The position numbers and the translations under genes are program-made. A model generated the notes under the pieces. That model was not told where the DNA came from, searched no databases, and saw nothing but the letters and a program-made list of their open reading frames with translations. 48,179 nucleotides of DNA, from NCBI RefSeq assembly GCF_001442535.1, contig NZ_CP013141.1, positions 4,921,052 through 4,969,230 on the forward strand, read 5' to 3'. Positions 17,388-29,675 of the stretch are shown piece by piece. This stretch comes from Lysobacter antibioticus. Lineage in GTDB: Bacteria > Pseudomonadota > Gammaproteobacteria > Xanthomonadales > Xanthomonadaceae. Numbering within the stretch: position 1 is the stretch's first letter; each line of letters begins with the position of its first letter.

Positions 17388-17416
17388 CGCGGTCGCGGCT
17401 CGCGCCGCTCCTACCC
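17388..17416 (-). repeat. GTAGGAGCGGC-type element, copy 4
   Basis: CGCGGTCGCGGCTCGCGCCG followed by CTCCTACCC. It closes the repeat block on the right in inverted orientation to copies 1 and 2. Confidence 0.8.
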
Positions 17417-17625
17417 TTAAGGCAACAGCCCCGCCGAAGTTCCCGCCACCGCGACCGCCCATCGGCTGAATACGCATCCCGTGCCAGTGGTCACAACGAC
17501 TTCATACCGGCGCGCCCACACTGCCGTCAGGCGCAGAGTGAATTCGCAAGCTCTCCAGGTTCGCGTCGCCTTCGGCCCGCGGCGCGCATCCCGCCCTCCT
17601 TATCCGGCCGGACGCGAGGTGTTTC

Positions 17626-18261
17626 ATGCGCATGCCTCATCCCACTCCGACTTCCGAGCCGCTGCCGTTCGAGCGCGATAGCGCCTTGCCGCGCAACCGC
17701 GTCGGCTACGAGCCGGCCATGGCGATCACTCCCGCCGCGATCGCCGCTTTCGATGCCCTGGTGCACGAATTGCACCCCGATGCCGCGCGCGTCGACGCCG
17801 CGCGCCTGCAGCGCCTGGCCGGCTGGCTGGCGGCGCTGCCGGCGAGCGAAGCCCGCCGCGTCGTCGACGAACGCATGCAGAGCCTGCTGGACCTGCGCGC
17901 GATGGCCGCCGACCCGGCCTGGGACAGCGATGCGGCGATGCGGGCCCGCCTGGCCAAGCTGTTCGCCTACGTCGACAACGACCAGGACCTGATCCCCGAC
18001 AAGGTGCCGCTGCTGGGCCTGCTCGACGATGTGCTGCTGATCGAACTGACCTGGCCGGCGTTCGCCGCCGAGGCCGAGGACTACCGCGATTTCTGCGTCT
18101 ACCGGCGGATCGAGCATCCGAGCGGCGACGACGCCGAACAGCGGGCGGCCTGGGTCCGCGACCGCATCGCCGAGCTGTCGCTGTTGCAGCACAACGCCCG
18201 GGTCAACGACAGCCATTACGCGAACGGACGCTCGCCCGAACCGGTGTTCCGGATCGCCTGA
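17626..18261 (+). CDS. DUF1232/YkvA-like protein
   Basis: A 211-aa soluble, mostly helical protein. Residues about 112-142 (LFAYVDNDQDLIPDKVPLLG then LLDDVLLIEL) fit the DUF1232 pattern of a short helix, a D-x-IPD turn and a G-x-x-DD helix. The rest is helix-rich without signal peptide or clear membrane segment apart from that block. GAGG at about 17616 precedes the ATG at 17626, and an in-frame ATG 93 bases later is an alternative. It stands alone between the repeat block and the dnaE leader. The function of the domain is unknown; the assignment is by pattern. Confidence 0.75.
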   Translation: MRMPHPTPTSEPLPFERDSALPRNRVGYEPAMAITPAAIAAFDALVHELHPDAARVDAARLQRLAGWLAALPASEARRVVDERMQSLLDLRAMAADPAWDSDAAMRARLAKLFAYVDNDQDLIPDKVPLLGLLDDVLLIELTWPAFAAEAEDYRDFCVYRRIEHPSGDDAEQRAAWVRDRIAELSLLQHNARVNDSHYANGRSPEPVFRIA

Positions 18262-18617
18262 ACGCCGGCCGGCCCGCCCGCCGGCGCGACGAATCGGCAC
18301 CGATGCCCGCCATCGGCGCCCGGTTCGCCGGCGCCTCGCGGTGCCGAATAACAGGCCGAATAACAGGCTGATCAACGGGCCCAATAAACGGGCCGATCAA
18401 CAGGCCGATAACCCGGCCCATGAACGACGGGCGATACCGCGCCGCCGCCGGCCGAAGACGGCCTTGTCGCAACCCGGCGAGATCGCCCTCTGGGCGGCCA
18501 TCCAAGCCTGTCAAGGCTTGCCGCCGGCCACCGGGCTGATACCCTGCTGTTCGGCACGCAATCCGCTTGCCGTCCCACGGCTTGAATCCATCCGGTACGG
18601 CCGCAGAAACGGTACGC
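18262..18617 (+). other. dnaE leader region
   Basis: A 356-bp gap without a credible gene. It holds a degenerate array of 12-13-bp units (18344-18431, listed separately) and then GC-rich sequence up to the dnaE start. No convincing -10/-35 pair was found. Confidence 0.6.
18344..18431 (+). repeat. Degenerate 12-13-bp tandem array upstream of dnaE
   Basis: Seven units of the type CCGAATAACAGG, CTGATCAACGGG, CCCAATAAACGGG, CCGATCAACAGG and so on. The first two units are identical and later ones have drifted. Confidence 0.7.
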
Positions 18618-22142
<3,525 letters not shown>

Positions 22143-22154
22143 GAACGAGTGCTG

Positions 22155-22206
22155 AGGAACGAGTAACGAGTGCTCCGGCCGGGGGCTCGACTCGTTACTC
22201 GTTCCT
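22155..22206. repeat. Extragenic palindrome with perfect 17-bp arms after dnaE
   Basis: AGGAACGAGTAACGAGT (22155-22171) pairs perfectly with ACTCGTTACTCGTTCCT (22190-22206) around an 18-base GC-rich loop. A partial extra copy, AGGAACGAGTGCTG, precedes it at 22141-22154. No U-run follows, so it is a repeat first and only possibly a transcription-end or mRNA-stabilising element. Confidence 0.85.
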
Positions 22207-22303
22207 ATCGGCTAGTTTCTGCCCCTCCCCGCCCTCCCATGCCTCTCGGTACGGTCCCCCGCCCTGGGCTAGACTGTGCCTCAACCCGGCCAACGGCCCG
22301 AGC

Positions 22304-23263
22304 ATGAATCCGAATTACCTCGACTTCGAGCAGCCCATCGCCGACCTGGAAGCCAAGATCCAGGAACTGCGCCACGCCAGCAGCGGCCCGGCCGTCGACA
22401 TCGACGCCGAAATCCACACCCTGCAGGACAAGCTGCGCCTGCGCACCGCGCAGATCTTCCGCGACCTGAGTTCCTGGCAGATCTCGCAGTTGGCCCGCCA
22501 CCCGGCCCGCCCCTACACCCTCGATTACATCCGGGTGATGTGCGACGAGTTCCAGGAACTGGCCGGCGACCGCGCCTTCGCCAACGACACCGCCATCGTC
22601 GGCGGCCTCGGCCGCATCGCCGGCCGCAGCGTGGTCATCATCGGCCACCAGAAGGGCCGCGACACCAAGAGCAAGATCAAGCGCAATTTCGGCATGCCGC
22701 GTCCGGAGGGCTACCGCAAGGCGCTGCGCCTGATGAAGCTGGCCGAGCGCTTCCATCTGCCGCTGCTGACTTTCATCGACACCGCCGGCGCCTGGCCCGG
22801 CATCGACGCCGAAGAACGCGGCCAGTCCGAAGCGATCGCGCGCAACCTGCTGGAAATGGCCGAACTCAAGATCCCGGTGATCTGCACCGTGATCGGCGAA
22901 GGCGGCTCCGGCGGCGCGCTCGCGATCGGCGTCGGCGACCGCACCCTGATGCTCGAATACAGCACCTACTCGGTCATCACCCCGGAAGGCTGCGCCTCGA
23001 TCCTGTGGAAGACCGCGGAAAAGGCCAAGGACGCGGCCGAGCAGCTCGGCCTGACCGCCAAGCGCCTGTACGAGCTGGGTCTGATCGACAAGATCGTGCG
23101 CGAGCCGATCGGCGGCGCCCACCGCAATCCCAAACAGATGGCCACGCGCCTGAAGGCCGTGCTGCTCAACGAACTCGACGCGCTCGAGCCGTTGCCGATC
23201 GAAGACCTGATGCAGCGCCGCTACGAGCGCCTGCGCGGCTACGGCGCCTACGAAGCCGCCTGA
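22304..23263 (+). CDS. accA: Acetyl-CoA carboxylase carboxyltransferase subunit alpha
   Basis: A 319-aa subunit that with AccD transfers CO2 from carboxybiotin to acetyl-CoA, making malonyl-CoA. Recognisable family blocks are [19 protein letters not shown] at the N-terminus, [51 protein letters not shown], the oxyanion-forming [15 protein letters not shown] and [11 protein letters not shown]. Length is as in E. coli. It follows dnaE after 161 bp and is 24 bp from the next gene. Confidence 0.98.
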   Translation: MNPNYLDFEQPIADLEAKIQELRHASSGPAVDIDAEIHTLQDKLRLRTAQIFRDLSSWQISQLARHPARPYTLDYIRVMCDEFQELAGDRAFANDTAIVGGLGRIAGRSVVIIGHQKGRDTKSKIKRNFGMPRPEGYRKALRLMKLAERFHLPLLTFIDTAGAWPGIDAEERGQSEAIARNLLEMAELKIPVICTVIGEGGSGGALAIGVGDRTLMLEYSTYSVITPEGCASILWKTAEKAKDAAEQLGLTAKRLYELGLIDKIVREPIGGAHRNPKQMATRLKAVLLNELDALEPLPIEDLMQRRYERLRGYGAYEAA

Positions 23264-23287
23264 GACCGGCGAACCGGAACCGCGGAC

Positions 23288-24064
23288 ATGGAAGTCCTGA
23301 TCAAATGGCTGCTCGGCGGCGCATTCGCCCTGGTCGCTGCGCTGTGCCTGTTGCTGCAAGGCGTCTATTGGTACGGCGCGCGCGATCTGCCCGGGCAACT
23401 GCCGGGCCCGAGCAGGCAATACCCGGACTCGACCCGGACCCTGCTGTGGAATCAGTTCGGCGGCCGCGGCGAGATCTCGGTGCGCAAGTTCAACGCGATC
23501 AGCTACCCGGTCACCGCTCTGGCGTTCGGGGCACGTTACTTCCTAAACCCGAGCGAGGAGCTTCAGAACCCGGCCGACCTGCAGTTGCTCGACATTGCTT
23601 CCAATTACACCGGCGACCTGATCGAACGGCAGGCAGAACCGCCATTGCCGCATATCGTCCACGACAGCAGCATGGGTTCGAACGTAGAGGCACTTTCGCA
23701 GCCTTCGTACGACCGGCATTTTCAAAGCCTCGCATTGCCCATAAGGCTCAGCCGCGAATGGCCGGCGACGCGCATGCTCGACATGGTGCTCGAACACGCC
23801 GATTACGGGCGTGGCACCACGGGCTTGGACGAAGCGGCGCAAGCTTATTTCGGCGCGCCGGCAGAAAACCTGAGCCAGGCAGAGACCGTCGCGCTTTTGA
23901 GTCTGAAGTTCTCCCCGGGCTATATCGATCCTTATTGCGATGCGGCCGACTTCCGCACGCGTTTCGCCATCGCCCTCGCCAAATCCGATCCGACTGCGAT
24001 CGACGGCGACCCGATGCGGCAACTGACGCGGCTCAAGCCCATCGCCTGCAAGTCGCCGAACTGA
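23288..24064 (+). CDS. Membrane-anchored protein with degenerate GT51 (transglycosylase)-like domain
   Basis: A 258-aa protein with one N-terminal transmembrane helix (about 5-28) and a periplasmic domain. Residues 155-210 (LSREWPATRMLDMVLEHADY then GTTGLDEAAQAYFG and ENLSQAETVALLSL) resemble the C-terminal half of peptidoglycan glycosyltransferases of family GT51: the helix before YLN, then G-x-x-AA-x-YFG and LS-x-E-x-A-LL. The hallmark catalytic motifs EDxxFxxHxG and GGSTITQQ cannot be found; the corresponding region reads DIASNYTGD...SSMGSN. It is therefore probably not an active polymerase, or is a very divergent one. Base use in 23540-23740 is less GC-rich than in the neighbours. The relation to GT51 is my own pattern reading. 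Confidence 0.65.
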   Translation: MEVLIKWLLGGAFALVAALCLLLQGVYWYGARDLPGQLPGPSRQYPDSTRTLLWNQFGGRGEISVRKFNAISYPVTALAFGARYFLNPSEELQNPADLQLLDIASNYTGDLIERQAEPPLPHIVHDSSMGSNVEALSQPSYDRHFQSLALPIRLSREWPATRMLDMVLEHADYGRGTTGLDEAAQAYFGAPAENLSQAETVALLSLKFSPGYIDPYCDAADFRTRFAIALAKSDPTAIDGDPMRQLTRLKPIACKSPN

Positions 24065-24085
24065 AGAACGCCGCAGCCGCAAATC

Positions 24086-25147
24086 TCACCAAGCCCGCTG
24101 ATACTGCTCCGGCACATGCGTCGTCGCGCCGAGTTCGCGGGCGGCGCGATGCGGAAAATACGGGTCGCGCAATAACTGCCGCGCCAGCAGCACGACATCG
24201 GCCTCGCCGTCGGCGACGATGCGTTCGGCCTGGGCCGCTTCGGTGATCAGGCCGACCGCGCCGGTGGCGATGCCGGCTTCGCGGCGAATCCGCGCCGAGA
24301 ACGGCACCTGGTAACCGGGTTCGTTCGGGATCCGCGCGTGCGGCACCAGGCCGCCGCTGGATACGTCGATCAGGTCGACGCCGAGGTCCTTGACGATGCG
24401 CGCCAGCTCGACGCTCTGTTCGATGTCCCAGCCGCCGTCGGCCCAATCGGTCGCGGAGATCCGCAGCCACAGCGGCAAGCGCTCCGGCCAGACCTCGCGC
24501 ACCGCCGCCAGCACTTCGCGCAGCAGGCGCGTGCGGTTGTCGAAACTGCCGCCGTAGCGGTCGTCGCGACGGTTCGACAGCGGCGACAGAAACTGGTGCA
24601 GCAGATAGCCGTGCGCGGCGTGGATCTCGACCAATTGGAAACACGCATCCAGCGCGCGTTGCGCGGCCGCGGCGAAATCGTCGACCACGGTGCGGATCTC
24701 GATCGGCTGCAGTTCGCGCGGCGGCGTCGAGTCTTCGCGGAACGGCAGCGACGATGGGCCGACCGGCGTCCATCCGCCGGCATCCACCGGCACCGCCTGG
24801 CCGCCGAGCCATGGCGCTTCGACGCTGGCCTTGCGCCCGGCATGGTTGAGCTGCGCGCCGACGACCGCCTCGCGCGAGCGCAGGAAACAGGTGATGCGAT
24901 GCCAGGCTTCGGCCTGCGAGGCATTCCACAGACCGGCGTCGGCCGCGGAAATCCGCCCTTCCGGCGACACTGCGCAGGCCTCGGTCATGACCAGGCCGGC
25001 GCCGCCGACCGCACGGCTGCCCAGATGGACCAGATGCCAGTTGTTCGGCAGCCCGTCGACGGCGGAGTACTGGCACATCGGCGATACGACGAGGCGGTTG
25101 CGCAATCTCAGCGATCGTTGCGGCAGTGGAGCGAAAAGCCGGGACAC
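24086..25147 (-). CDS. NADH:flavin oxidoreductase, old yellow enzyme family (YqjM/XenA-like)
   Basis: A 353-aa FMN-dependent TIM-barrel ene-reductase. The active-site Cys is C25 in SPMCQYSAVDG, as in YqjM (C26). The substrate-binding histidines are H176 and H179 in EIHAAHGYLLHQFLSPLSN, with Y181 next to them, followed by RRDDRYGGSFDNR. The phosphate-binding part GLITEAAQAERIV and the C-terminal QYQRAW are typical. Such enzymes reduce activated C=C bonds and nitro compounds; the native substrate is unknown. It is convergent with the upstream gene (21-bp gap) and divergent from tilS across 108 bp. Confidence 0.95.
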   Translation of the reverse strand: MSRLFAPLPQRSLRLRNRLVVSPMCQYSAVDGLPNNWHLVHLGSRAVGGAGLVMTEACAVSPEGRISAADAGLWNASQAEAWHRITCFLRSREAVVGAQLNHAGRKASVEAPWLGGQAVPVDAGGWTPVGPSSLPFREDSTPPRELQPIEIRTVVDDFAAAAQRALDACFQLVEIHAAHGYLLHQFLSPLSNRRDDRYGGSFDNRTRLLREVLAAVREVWPERLPLWLRISATDWADGGWDIEQSVELARIVKDLGVDLIDVSSGGLVPHARIPNEPGYQVPFSARIRREAGIATGAVGLITEAAQAERIVADGEADVVLLARQLLRDPYFPHRAARELGATTHVPEQYQRAW

Positions 25148-25255
25148 GTTGATCTCTCTGCTACGGATGTGGAGAAACGACGTTAATCGTCCCCGCCGGC
25201 CGGCGCAGCATCATCGGTGGGTTGCTGCGTCCCGCCGCCATGGCACCATGCCGCG

Positions 25256-26554
25256 ATGCCCCCGCATGCTGCCGACGCGATCACACAAGCTCTGAGCGCT
25301 TTGCCGCCGACGGCGCTGTGCGTGGGTTACAGCGGCGGCCTCGATTCGAGCGTGCTGCTGCATGCTTTGGCGGCTTCCGCGCCAGCCAGGGCGCAGGGCC
25401 TGCGCGCCTGGCACGTGCATCACGGGCTGCATCCGCAGGCCGATGCCTGGGCCGCGCATTGCGCCGAAACCTGCGCCCGGCTCGGCCTGGAATTCAGCGT
25501 TTCGCGGGTATCGGTTGCCCTCGGCGGCGGCGACGGCCCGGAGGCCGCGGCCCGCCGCGCACGCCACGCCGCTTTCGCGGCCGGCCTGGGCGAAGGCGAG
25601 GCTCTGCTGCTCGCCCATCATCGCGACGATCAGGCCGAGACCGTGTTGCTGCGGCTGCTGCGTGGCTCGGGGCCGGACGGACTGGCGGCGATGCGCACCT
25701 GGCGCGATTGCGGCCGCGGCCGCCTGTGGCGGCCCTTGCTGAACCTGCCGCGCACAGCCTTGCAGGCGTATGCGGCGGCGCATCGGCTGCAATGGATCGA
25801 CGACCCCAGCAACGACGAGCACGGCTACGACCGCAATTTCCTCCGCCACCGGGTGCTGCCGGTGTTGCGCGAACGCTGGCCGCAAACCGATGCGGCGTTC
25901 GCGACCTCGGCGAACTTGAACGCACAAGCCGTCGAGTTGCTGGAAAGCGAGGACGCGACCGCCCTGGCCGAGGTGCGCAGCCTCGACCCGCAGGCGTTAT
26001 CGCGATCGTCCCTGCGCGCGCTGCCGATGGCCCGGCGCGCGCGGGTGTTGCGGCGCTGGATCGCCACGCTCGGCCTGCCGCCGCTGCCGGCCGAGGGCGT
26101 GGCCCGGATCGAATCGCAATTGCTCGATGCCCGCGCCGACGCCGAAGCCGAATTCGCCTGGCACGACGCGGTCGTGCGCGCCTGGCGCGACCTGCTGCAC
26201 GCCGAGCGCCAACGCCCCGCCCTGGCCGAGGACTGGAGCGCCGCATGGGACGGCCACGATGCCCTGCCGCTGCCCGACGGCGGCGAGTGGCGCCTGCAGG
26301 GCGTCGACCGGTTCGCGGCGCCCTGCCTAGCCCATGCCCGCCGCGGCGGCGAACGCATCGCCCTGCCCGGGCGCAGCCACCGCCACGCGCTCAAGCAGGT
26401 GCTGCAGAGCCTCGGCGTGCCGCCCTGGGAGCGGCGCCGTTTGCCCCTGCTGTCGACACTCGACGGCGAACTGCTGGCCGCCGGCGACCTGCTGCTGTCG
26501 GCGAGGATGGACGCCTGGCTGCGCGAACGCGGGGCGCGCCTGCTCTGGACTTGA
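25256..26554 (+). CDS. tilS: tRNA(Ile)-lysidine synthetase
   Basis: A 432-aa PP-loop ATPase that converts C34 of the CAU anticodon of tRNA-Ile2 to lysidine, needed to read AUA codons. The PP-loop SGGLDSS is at residues 26-32. [40 protein letters not shown] and NFLRHRVLP are family blocks, and the C-terminal substrate-binding domain ends [20 protein letters not shown]. The frame is open to a GTG at 25217, but the ATG at 25256 gives a normal N-terminus. 133 bp without features separate it from xseB. Confidence 0.96.
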   Translation: MPPHAADAITQALSALPPTALCVGYSGGLDSSVLLHALAASAPARAQGLRAWHVHHGLHPQADAWAAHCAETCARLGLEFSVSRVSVALGGGDGPEAAARRARHAAFAAGLGEGEALLLAHHRDDQAETVLLRLLRGSGPDGLAAMRTWRDCGRGRLWRPLLNLPRTALQAYAAAHRLQWIDDPSNDEHGYDRNFLRHRVLPVLRERWPQTDAAFATSANLNAQAVELLESEDATALAEVRSLDPQALSRSSLRALPMARRARVLRRWIATLGLPPLPAEGVARIESQLLDARADAEAEFAWHDAVVRAWRDLLHAERQRPALAEDWSAAWDGHDALPLPDGGEWRLQGVDRFAAPCLAHARRGGERIALPGRSHRHALKQVLQSLGVPPWERRRLPLLSTLDGELLAAGDLLLSARMDAWLRERGARLLWT

Positions 26555-26687
26555 AGCGCGGACCGGCCGCTTGGCGCTCTCGAATCGCGGCCCGGGTCGC
26601 TTTGGCGCTGCAAGCTGCGACACCCGGGCGCCGCCGCGCATGCGCCGCCGCATTGACCCTGCCCCTCCCCCGCCGCACACTTCTCAC

Positions 26688-26972
26688 ATGGCCCGTAAAA
26701 CCCCTACCGAAGCCTCGCCCGTCGCCGATTTCGAACAGTCGCTCGACGCGCTCGAGCAACTCGTCGACAAGATGGAACACGGCGAGATGAGCCTGGAAGA
26801 TTCGCTGGCCGCGTACGAACGCGGCGTCGGCCTGTACCGGCGTTGCCAGACCGCGCTGGAACAGGCGGAACTGCGCGTGCGCCTGCTGACCGATCCGCAG
26901 GACCCGGCCGGCGCCGAACCGTTCGCCCAAACCAATAACCCAGGCCACCCGGGCAACGACACCGATGCTTGA
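26688..26972 (+). CDS. xseB: Exodeoxyribonuclease VII small subunit
   Basis: A 94-aa protein, all helical, with the family core [20 protein letters not shown] and [19 protein letters not shown] (about 15-54) followed by a disordered C-terminal tail. With XseA it forms the single-strand-specific nuclease. Its last 8 bases overlap the ispA start, the arrangement known from E. coli (xseB-ispA). The larger open frame around it begins inside tilS; the ATG at 26688 gives the expected N-terminus MARKTP. Confidence 0.95.
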   Translation: MARKTPTEASPVADFEQSLDALEQLVDKMEHGEMSLEDSLAAYERGVGLYRRCQTALEQAELRVRLLTDPQDPAGAEPFAQTNNPGHPGNDTDA

Positions 26973-27846
26973 CGGCAGCTTGCGCGATTGGCGCGAACGC
27001 GCCGACGCCGCGCTTGCGCGTGCGCTGCCTTCGCCCGATCACGAACCGCGCCTGCTGCACATGGCGATGCGGCACGCGGTGCTGCTCGGCGGCAAGCGCA
27101 TGCGCCCGCTGCTGGTCCACGCCAGCGGCGCCCTGTTCGAGGTCGCGCCGTCGGTGCTCGATGGTCCGGCCACGGCGGTCGAACTGATCCACGCCTATTC
27201 GCTGGTCCACGACGATCTGCCGGCGATGGACGACGACGAGCTGCGCCGCGGCCAGCCCACCGTGCACGTGGCCTTCGACGAAGCCACCGCGATTCTCGCC
27301 GGCGATGCGCTGCAGTCCCTGGCCTTCGCCGTGCTCGCCGACACCGACAGCGACGACCGCACCCGCGTCGCCCTGTTGCGCACCCTGGCCGAAGCCGCCG
27401 GCGTCGCCGGCATGTGCGGCGGCCAGGCGCTCGACATCGACGCCACCGGTTCGGGCGCGCGCCTGGACCTGGCCGCGCTGGAGCGCGTGCACGCGCTCAA
27501 GACCGGCGCCCTGATCCGCGCCGCGGTGCGCATGGGCGCGCTGTGCGGCGACGCCGATCCGGCTTCGCTGGACGCATTGGACCGCTATGCGCGCGCGCTC
27601 GGCCTGGCCTTCCAGGTGCGCGACGACATCCTCGATGTCGAAAGCGACAGCCAGACCCTCGGCAAGACCGTGGGCAAGGACGCCGCGCAGGATAAATCGA
27701 CGTTCCCCGCGCTGATCGGCCTGGACGCCTCGCGCGCGCGCCTGGACGAACTCGCGCAAGCGATGAACCAAGCGCTGGAGCCGTTCGGCGAGCGCGCCCA
27801 CGCCCTGCGCGCCCTCGGCCGCATGGCGATCGAACGCGATCGCTGA
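26965..27846 (+). CDS. ispA: (2E,6E)-farnesyl diphosphate synthase / short-chain polyprenyl synthetase
   Basis: A 293-aa trans-prenyltransferase that condenses IPP with DMAPP and GPP to farnesyl-PP, the substrate of UppS (this window) and of quinone side-chain synthesis. The first aspartate-rich motif DDLPAMD is at residues 83-89, the second is DDILD with GKTVGKD after it, and GGKRMRP (42-48) binds diphosphate. The two residues between the DD and the later D classify it as a bacterial FPP synthase. dxs, the usual next gene in E. coli, is absent; a terminator follows instead. Confidence 0.96.
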   Translation: MLDGSLRDWRERADAALARALPSPDHEPRLLHMAMRHAVLLGGKRMRPLLVHASGALFEVAPSVLDGPATAVELIHAYSLVHDDLPAMDDDELRRGQPTVHVAFDEATAILAGDALQSLAFAVLADTDSDDRTRVALLRTLAEAAGVAGMCGGQALDIDATGSGARLDLAALERVHALKTGALIRAAVRMGALCGDADPASLDALDRYARALGLAFQVRDDILDVESDSQTLGKTVGKDAAQDKSTFPALIGLDASRARLDELAQAMNQALEPFGERAHALRALGRMAIERDR

Positions 27847-27899
27847 CCCGGCTTCGCGCGCTCGTAATCAACGCGGGCACTGCCAAAACATCGCCCAAA

Positions 27900-27927
27900 A
27901 CAAAGGCGGACCGAAGTCCGCCTTTGT
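27900..27927. terminator. Rho-independent terminator between ispA and the DUF4870 gene
   Basis: ACAAAGGCGGAC (27900-27911) pairs perfectly with GTCCGCCTTTGT (27916-27927) around a CGAA tetraloop. It has A-rich sequence upstream and a T-run within the stem, so it can serve both convergent genes. Confidence 0.85.
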
Positions 27928-27949
27928 CGTGCCGCGATGAAGCGCGCGA

Positions 27950-28297
27950 TCAGTTGACCAGGCGCAGCGTCATCGGATAGCGGTAGGACTCGCCCTTGTT
28001 CGCGGCCAGTGCGGCCATGATCGTCAGGACCAGCCAGGCCAGGCCGACGGCCAGCATCAGCAGGAAACCGATCAGCACGATGGTCAGGATCGCGCTGACG
28101 ATGAAAGCGATCAACACGGTGATGTTGAAGTTCAGCGCTTCCTTGCCCTGTTCTGCCGCGAACGGCATGGTGTCCTTCTTGATCAACCAAACGACCAGCG
28201 GACCGAGGACGGAGCCGAAGGGAATAATCAAACCGACCAGCGTGCTCAGATGAGCCAGCATGCCCCAAGTCTTTTCGTCCTGACTGATATCGTTCAT
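27950..28297 (-). CDS. DUF4870 membrane protein
   Basis: A 115-aa protein with three hydrophobic helices (about 12-35, 56-78, 80-100). It matches the DUF4870/Tic20-like pattern: KTWGMLAHLSTLVGLIIPFG, then GPLVVWLIKKD, FAAEQGKEALNFNI and a final YRYPMTLRLV. Its role is unknown. The frame is open to 28348, but the ATG at 28297 preceded by AGGGGAAG gives the typical MNDISQDEKTW start. A good promoter lies 70-100 bp upstream, so it is monocistronic, ending at the shared terminator. Confidence 0.9.
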   Translation of the reverse strand: MNDISQDEKTWGMLAHLSTLVGLIIPFGSVLGPLVVWLIKKDTMPFAAEQGKEALNFNITVLIAFIVSAILTIVLIGFLLMLAVGLAWLVLTIMAALAANKGESYRYPMTLRLVN

Positions 28298-28368
28298 TAC
28301 GCTTCCCCTACGTGTTGGATGGTGTCGATAGAAAAGTTCCGCGCCCACGGCTCGGCCCCCTAATGGTC

Positions 28369-28396
28369 ATCATAAACCTTTCTTCGTCACAGTTAA
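28369..28396 (-). promoter_or_regulatory. Promoter of the DUF4870 gene
   Basis: On the minus strand TTAACT (28391-28396) is followed after 16 bp by TATGAT (28369-28374), with four and five matches to the sigma-70 consensus. It lies in an AT-richer patch of the 237-bp gap between DUF4870 and DUF1501 genes. Confidence 0.6.
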
Positions 28397-28534
28397 CCAC
28401 GCCGATCCGCGTTATACGCACCGGCGAGGCAACGTCGGCCGGGACGATTTCCGGCCATCACGCGAGGCTGCGAACGCGGACCTCGGCCCGCCTAGCGGAC
28501 GCCGAACTCCGTACCCGGTCGTAGCTGCCGCCGC

Positions 28535-29674
28535 TCAGCCCACCCGCCAACCCGCCAGCGGCGAGATGCCACGGCTGTCCGGAAACACGCGTTTTTCCAG
28601 CACGCCCTCGGCGAGCCCCAGGTGTTCGATGGCGATGCCCTTGAACAGGCTGCGCAGGTCGCTGGTCGCGCGCAGGTCGCGCCCCTCGTTGAGTTGCGCC
28701 GCCCCCAGGCCGGGCCAATCGCCGCCGATGCGGCCGCCGCGCACCGCGCCGCCGCACAGCAGGGCCATGCCGCCGGTGCCGTGGTCGGTGCCGCCGGTGC
28801 CGTTGATCGCCGCGGTGCGGCCGAACTCGGTCACCACCGCCACCACCGTGCGTGGCCATGCCGAGCCGAAACCTTCGCGCGCCGCAGCCAGGCCGCGATC
28901 GAGTTCGGCCAGTTTGCGCGCCAACTGCGGCGCCTGATTGCGATGGCTGTCCCAACCGGTGTCTTCGACGAAACCGATCCGCGGCCCGCCGGCCGCGCTC
29001 ATGCGCTCGGCGGCAACGCGCATCGCCTCGGGCAGGGCGAACGCGCCCTTGCCTTCGCGGGCCAGAGCCGCCGAACGGGTGGATTGCTCGAAGGTCTCGC
29101 TGAGCCGCGCATCGGCGGCGTACAGCGGCTGCAATTGCTGCAGCAGCAGCGGGTCGACGCCTTTCGGCAGCGGCGGCCACCAGTTGCTGGTGCGCTCGCT
29201 GCCGCGCAGCGCCAGCGGCATCACCGCCGCGACCGCGAAACCGGCTTCGCTGGGCAAGGCCTGCACGCAGCGGCCGAGCCAGCCGTCGCGCGCGCCGTTC
29301 GGCCGCGCGGTGCCGTTCTCCAGGCAGTCCTGGGCGTCGAAATGCGAACGCGCGCGATACGGCGGCGCGATCGCGACGATCGGCAGCAGTTGCTTGTCGC
29401 GGTACATCGCCGCGGTCTGCTGCATCGCCGGATGCAGGCCGAACATCGCGTCGATGCGGATCGGATCGGCCACCGCACCGGCGCCGCGCAAGGCGGCGTA
29501 CACCGGATCGGCGTAAGGCGGCAGCAGATGCAGGCCATCGAGCCCGCCGCGCAACAACACCAACAGGAAACGCGTATCGGCATCGTCGCCGGCGGCGCGC
29601 GAGGCGTTCGGGAACAGGGTCAGCAGTGCGCTCGCGCCGAATGCAGCCAACAGACCTCGGCGTTGCGAATCCAT
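28535..29674 (-). CDS. DUF1501 protein, Tat-exported
   Basis: A 379-aa protein with a twin-arginine signal (MDSQRRGLLAAFGASALL, cut after about residue 27, NASRA-AG). The body follows the DUF1501 pattern: FLLVLLRGGLDGLHLLPPYA, then AIAPPYRARSHFDAQD, WDSHRNQ, TVVAVVTEFGRTAAINGTGG, TDHGTGGMALLCGG. The fold belongs to the alkaline-phosphatase/sulfatase-like superfamily as far as I recall; no activity is established. The ATG at 29674 is chosen because it follows the DUF1800 stop by one base with GGAGG just before; upstream in-frame codons to 29719 are coding for DUF1800 in another frame. It is translated as a pair with DUF1800. Confidence 0.92.
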   Translation of the reverse strand: MDSQRRGLLAAFGASALLTLFPNASRAAGDDADTRFLLVLLRGGLDGLHLLPPYADPVYAALRGAGAVADPIRIDAMFGLHPAMQQTAAMYRDKQLLPIVAIAPPYRARSHFDAQDCLENGTARPNGARDGWLGRCVQALPSEAGFAVAAVMPLALRGSERTSNWWPPLPKGVDPLLLQQLQPLYAADARLSETFEQSTRSAALAREGKGAFALPEAMRVAAERMSAAGGPRIGFVEDTGWDSHRNQAPQLARKLAELDRGLAAAREGFGSAWPRTVVAVVTEFGRTAAINGTGGTDHGTGGMALLCGGAVRGGRIGGDWPGLGAAQLNEGRDLRATSDLRSLFKGIAIEHLGLAEGVLEKRVFPDSRGISPLAGWRVG

Positions 29675-29675
29675 C

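Larger units (their letters stand above)
16487..17625. other. Gene-free region of nested extragenic repeats
   Basis: About 1.1 kb between the DUF4166 gene and the next coding region holds no credible protein. It contains four GTAGGAGCGGC-type elements, a pair of about 185-bp inverted repeats, a perfect 14-bp-arm hairpin and a TGCCTT tandem array (each listed separately). Base composition is lower in GC than the flanking genes, especially at 16660-16810. The last part, about 17420-17625, shows nothing recognisable beyond the leader of the next gene. Confidence 0.8.

Noticed and set aside
16527..17416. CRISPR array
   Set aside because: The repeats here are inverted and unevenly spaced with no unique spacers of constant length, and there are no cas genes.
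16577..17992. Short ORFs inside the repeat block
   Set aside because: They change frame between repeat copies, read through inverted repeats and include low-complexity LPLPLP or AFAFAF runs from the TGCCTT array. None has a ribosome site or a domain.
24086..25147. Antisense plus-strand frames over the old-yellow-enzyme gene
   Set aside because: The minus-strand protein has the full set of OYE motifs (C25, H176/H179/Y181); the antisense frames have none.
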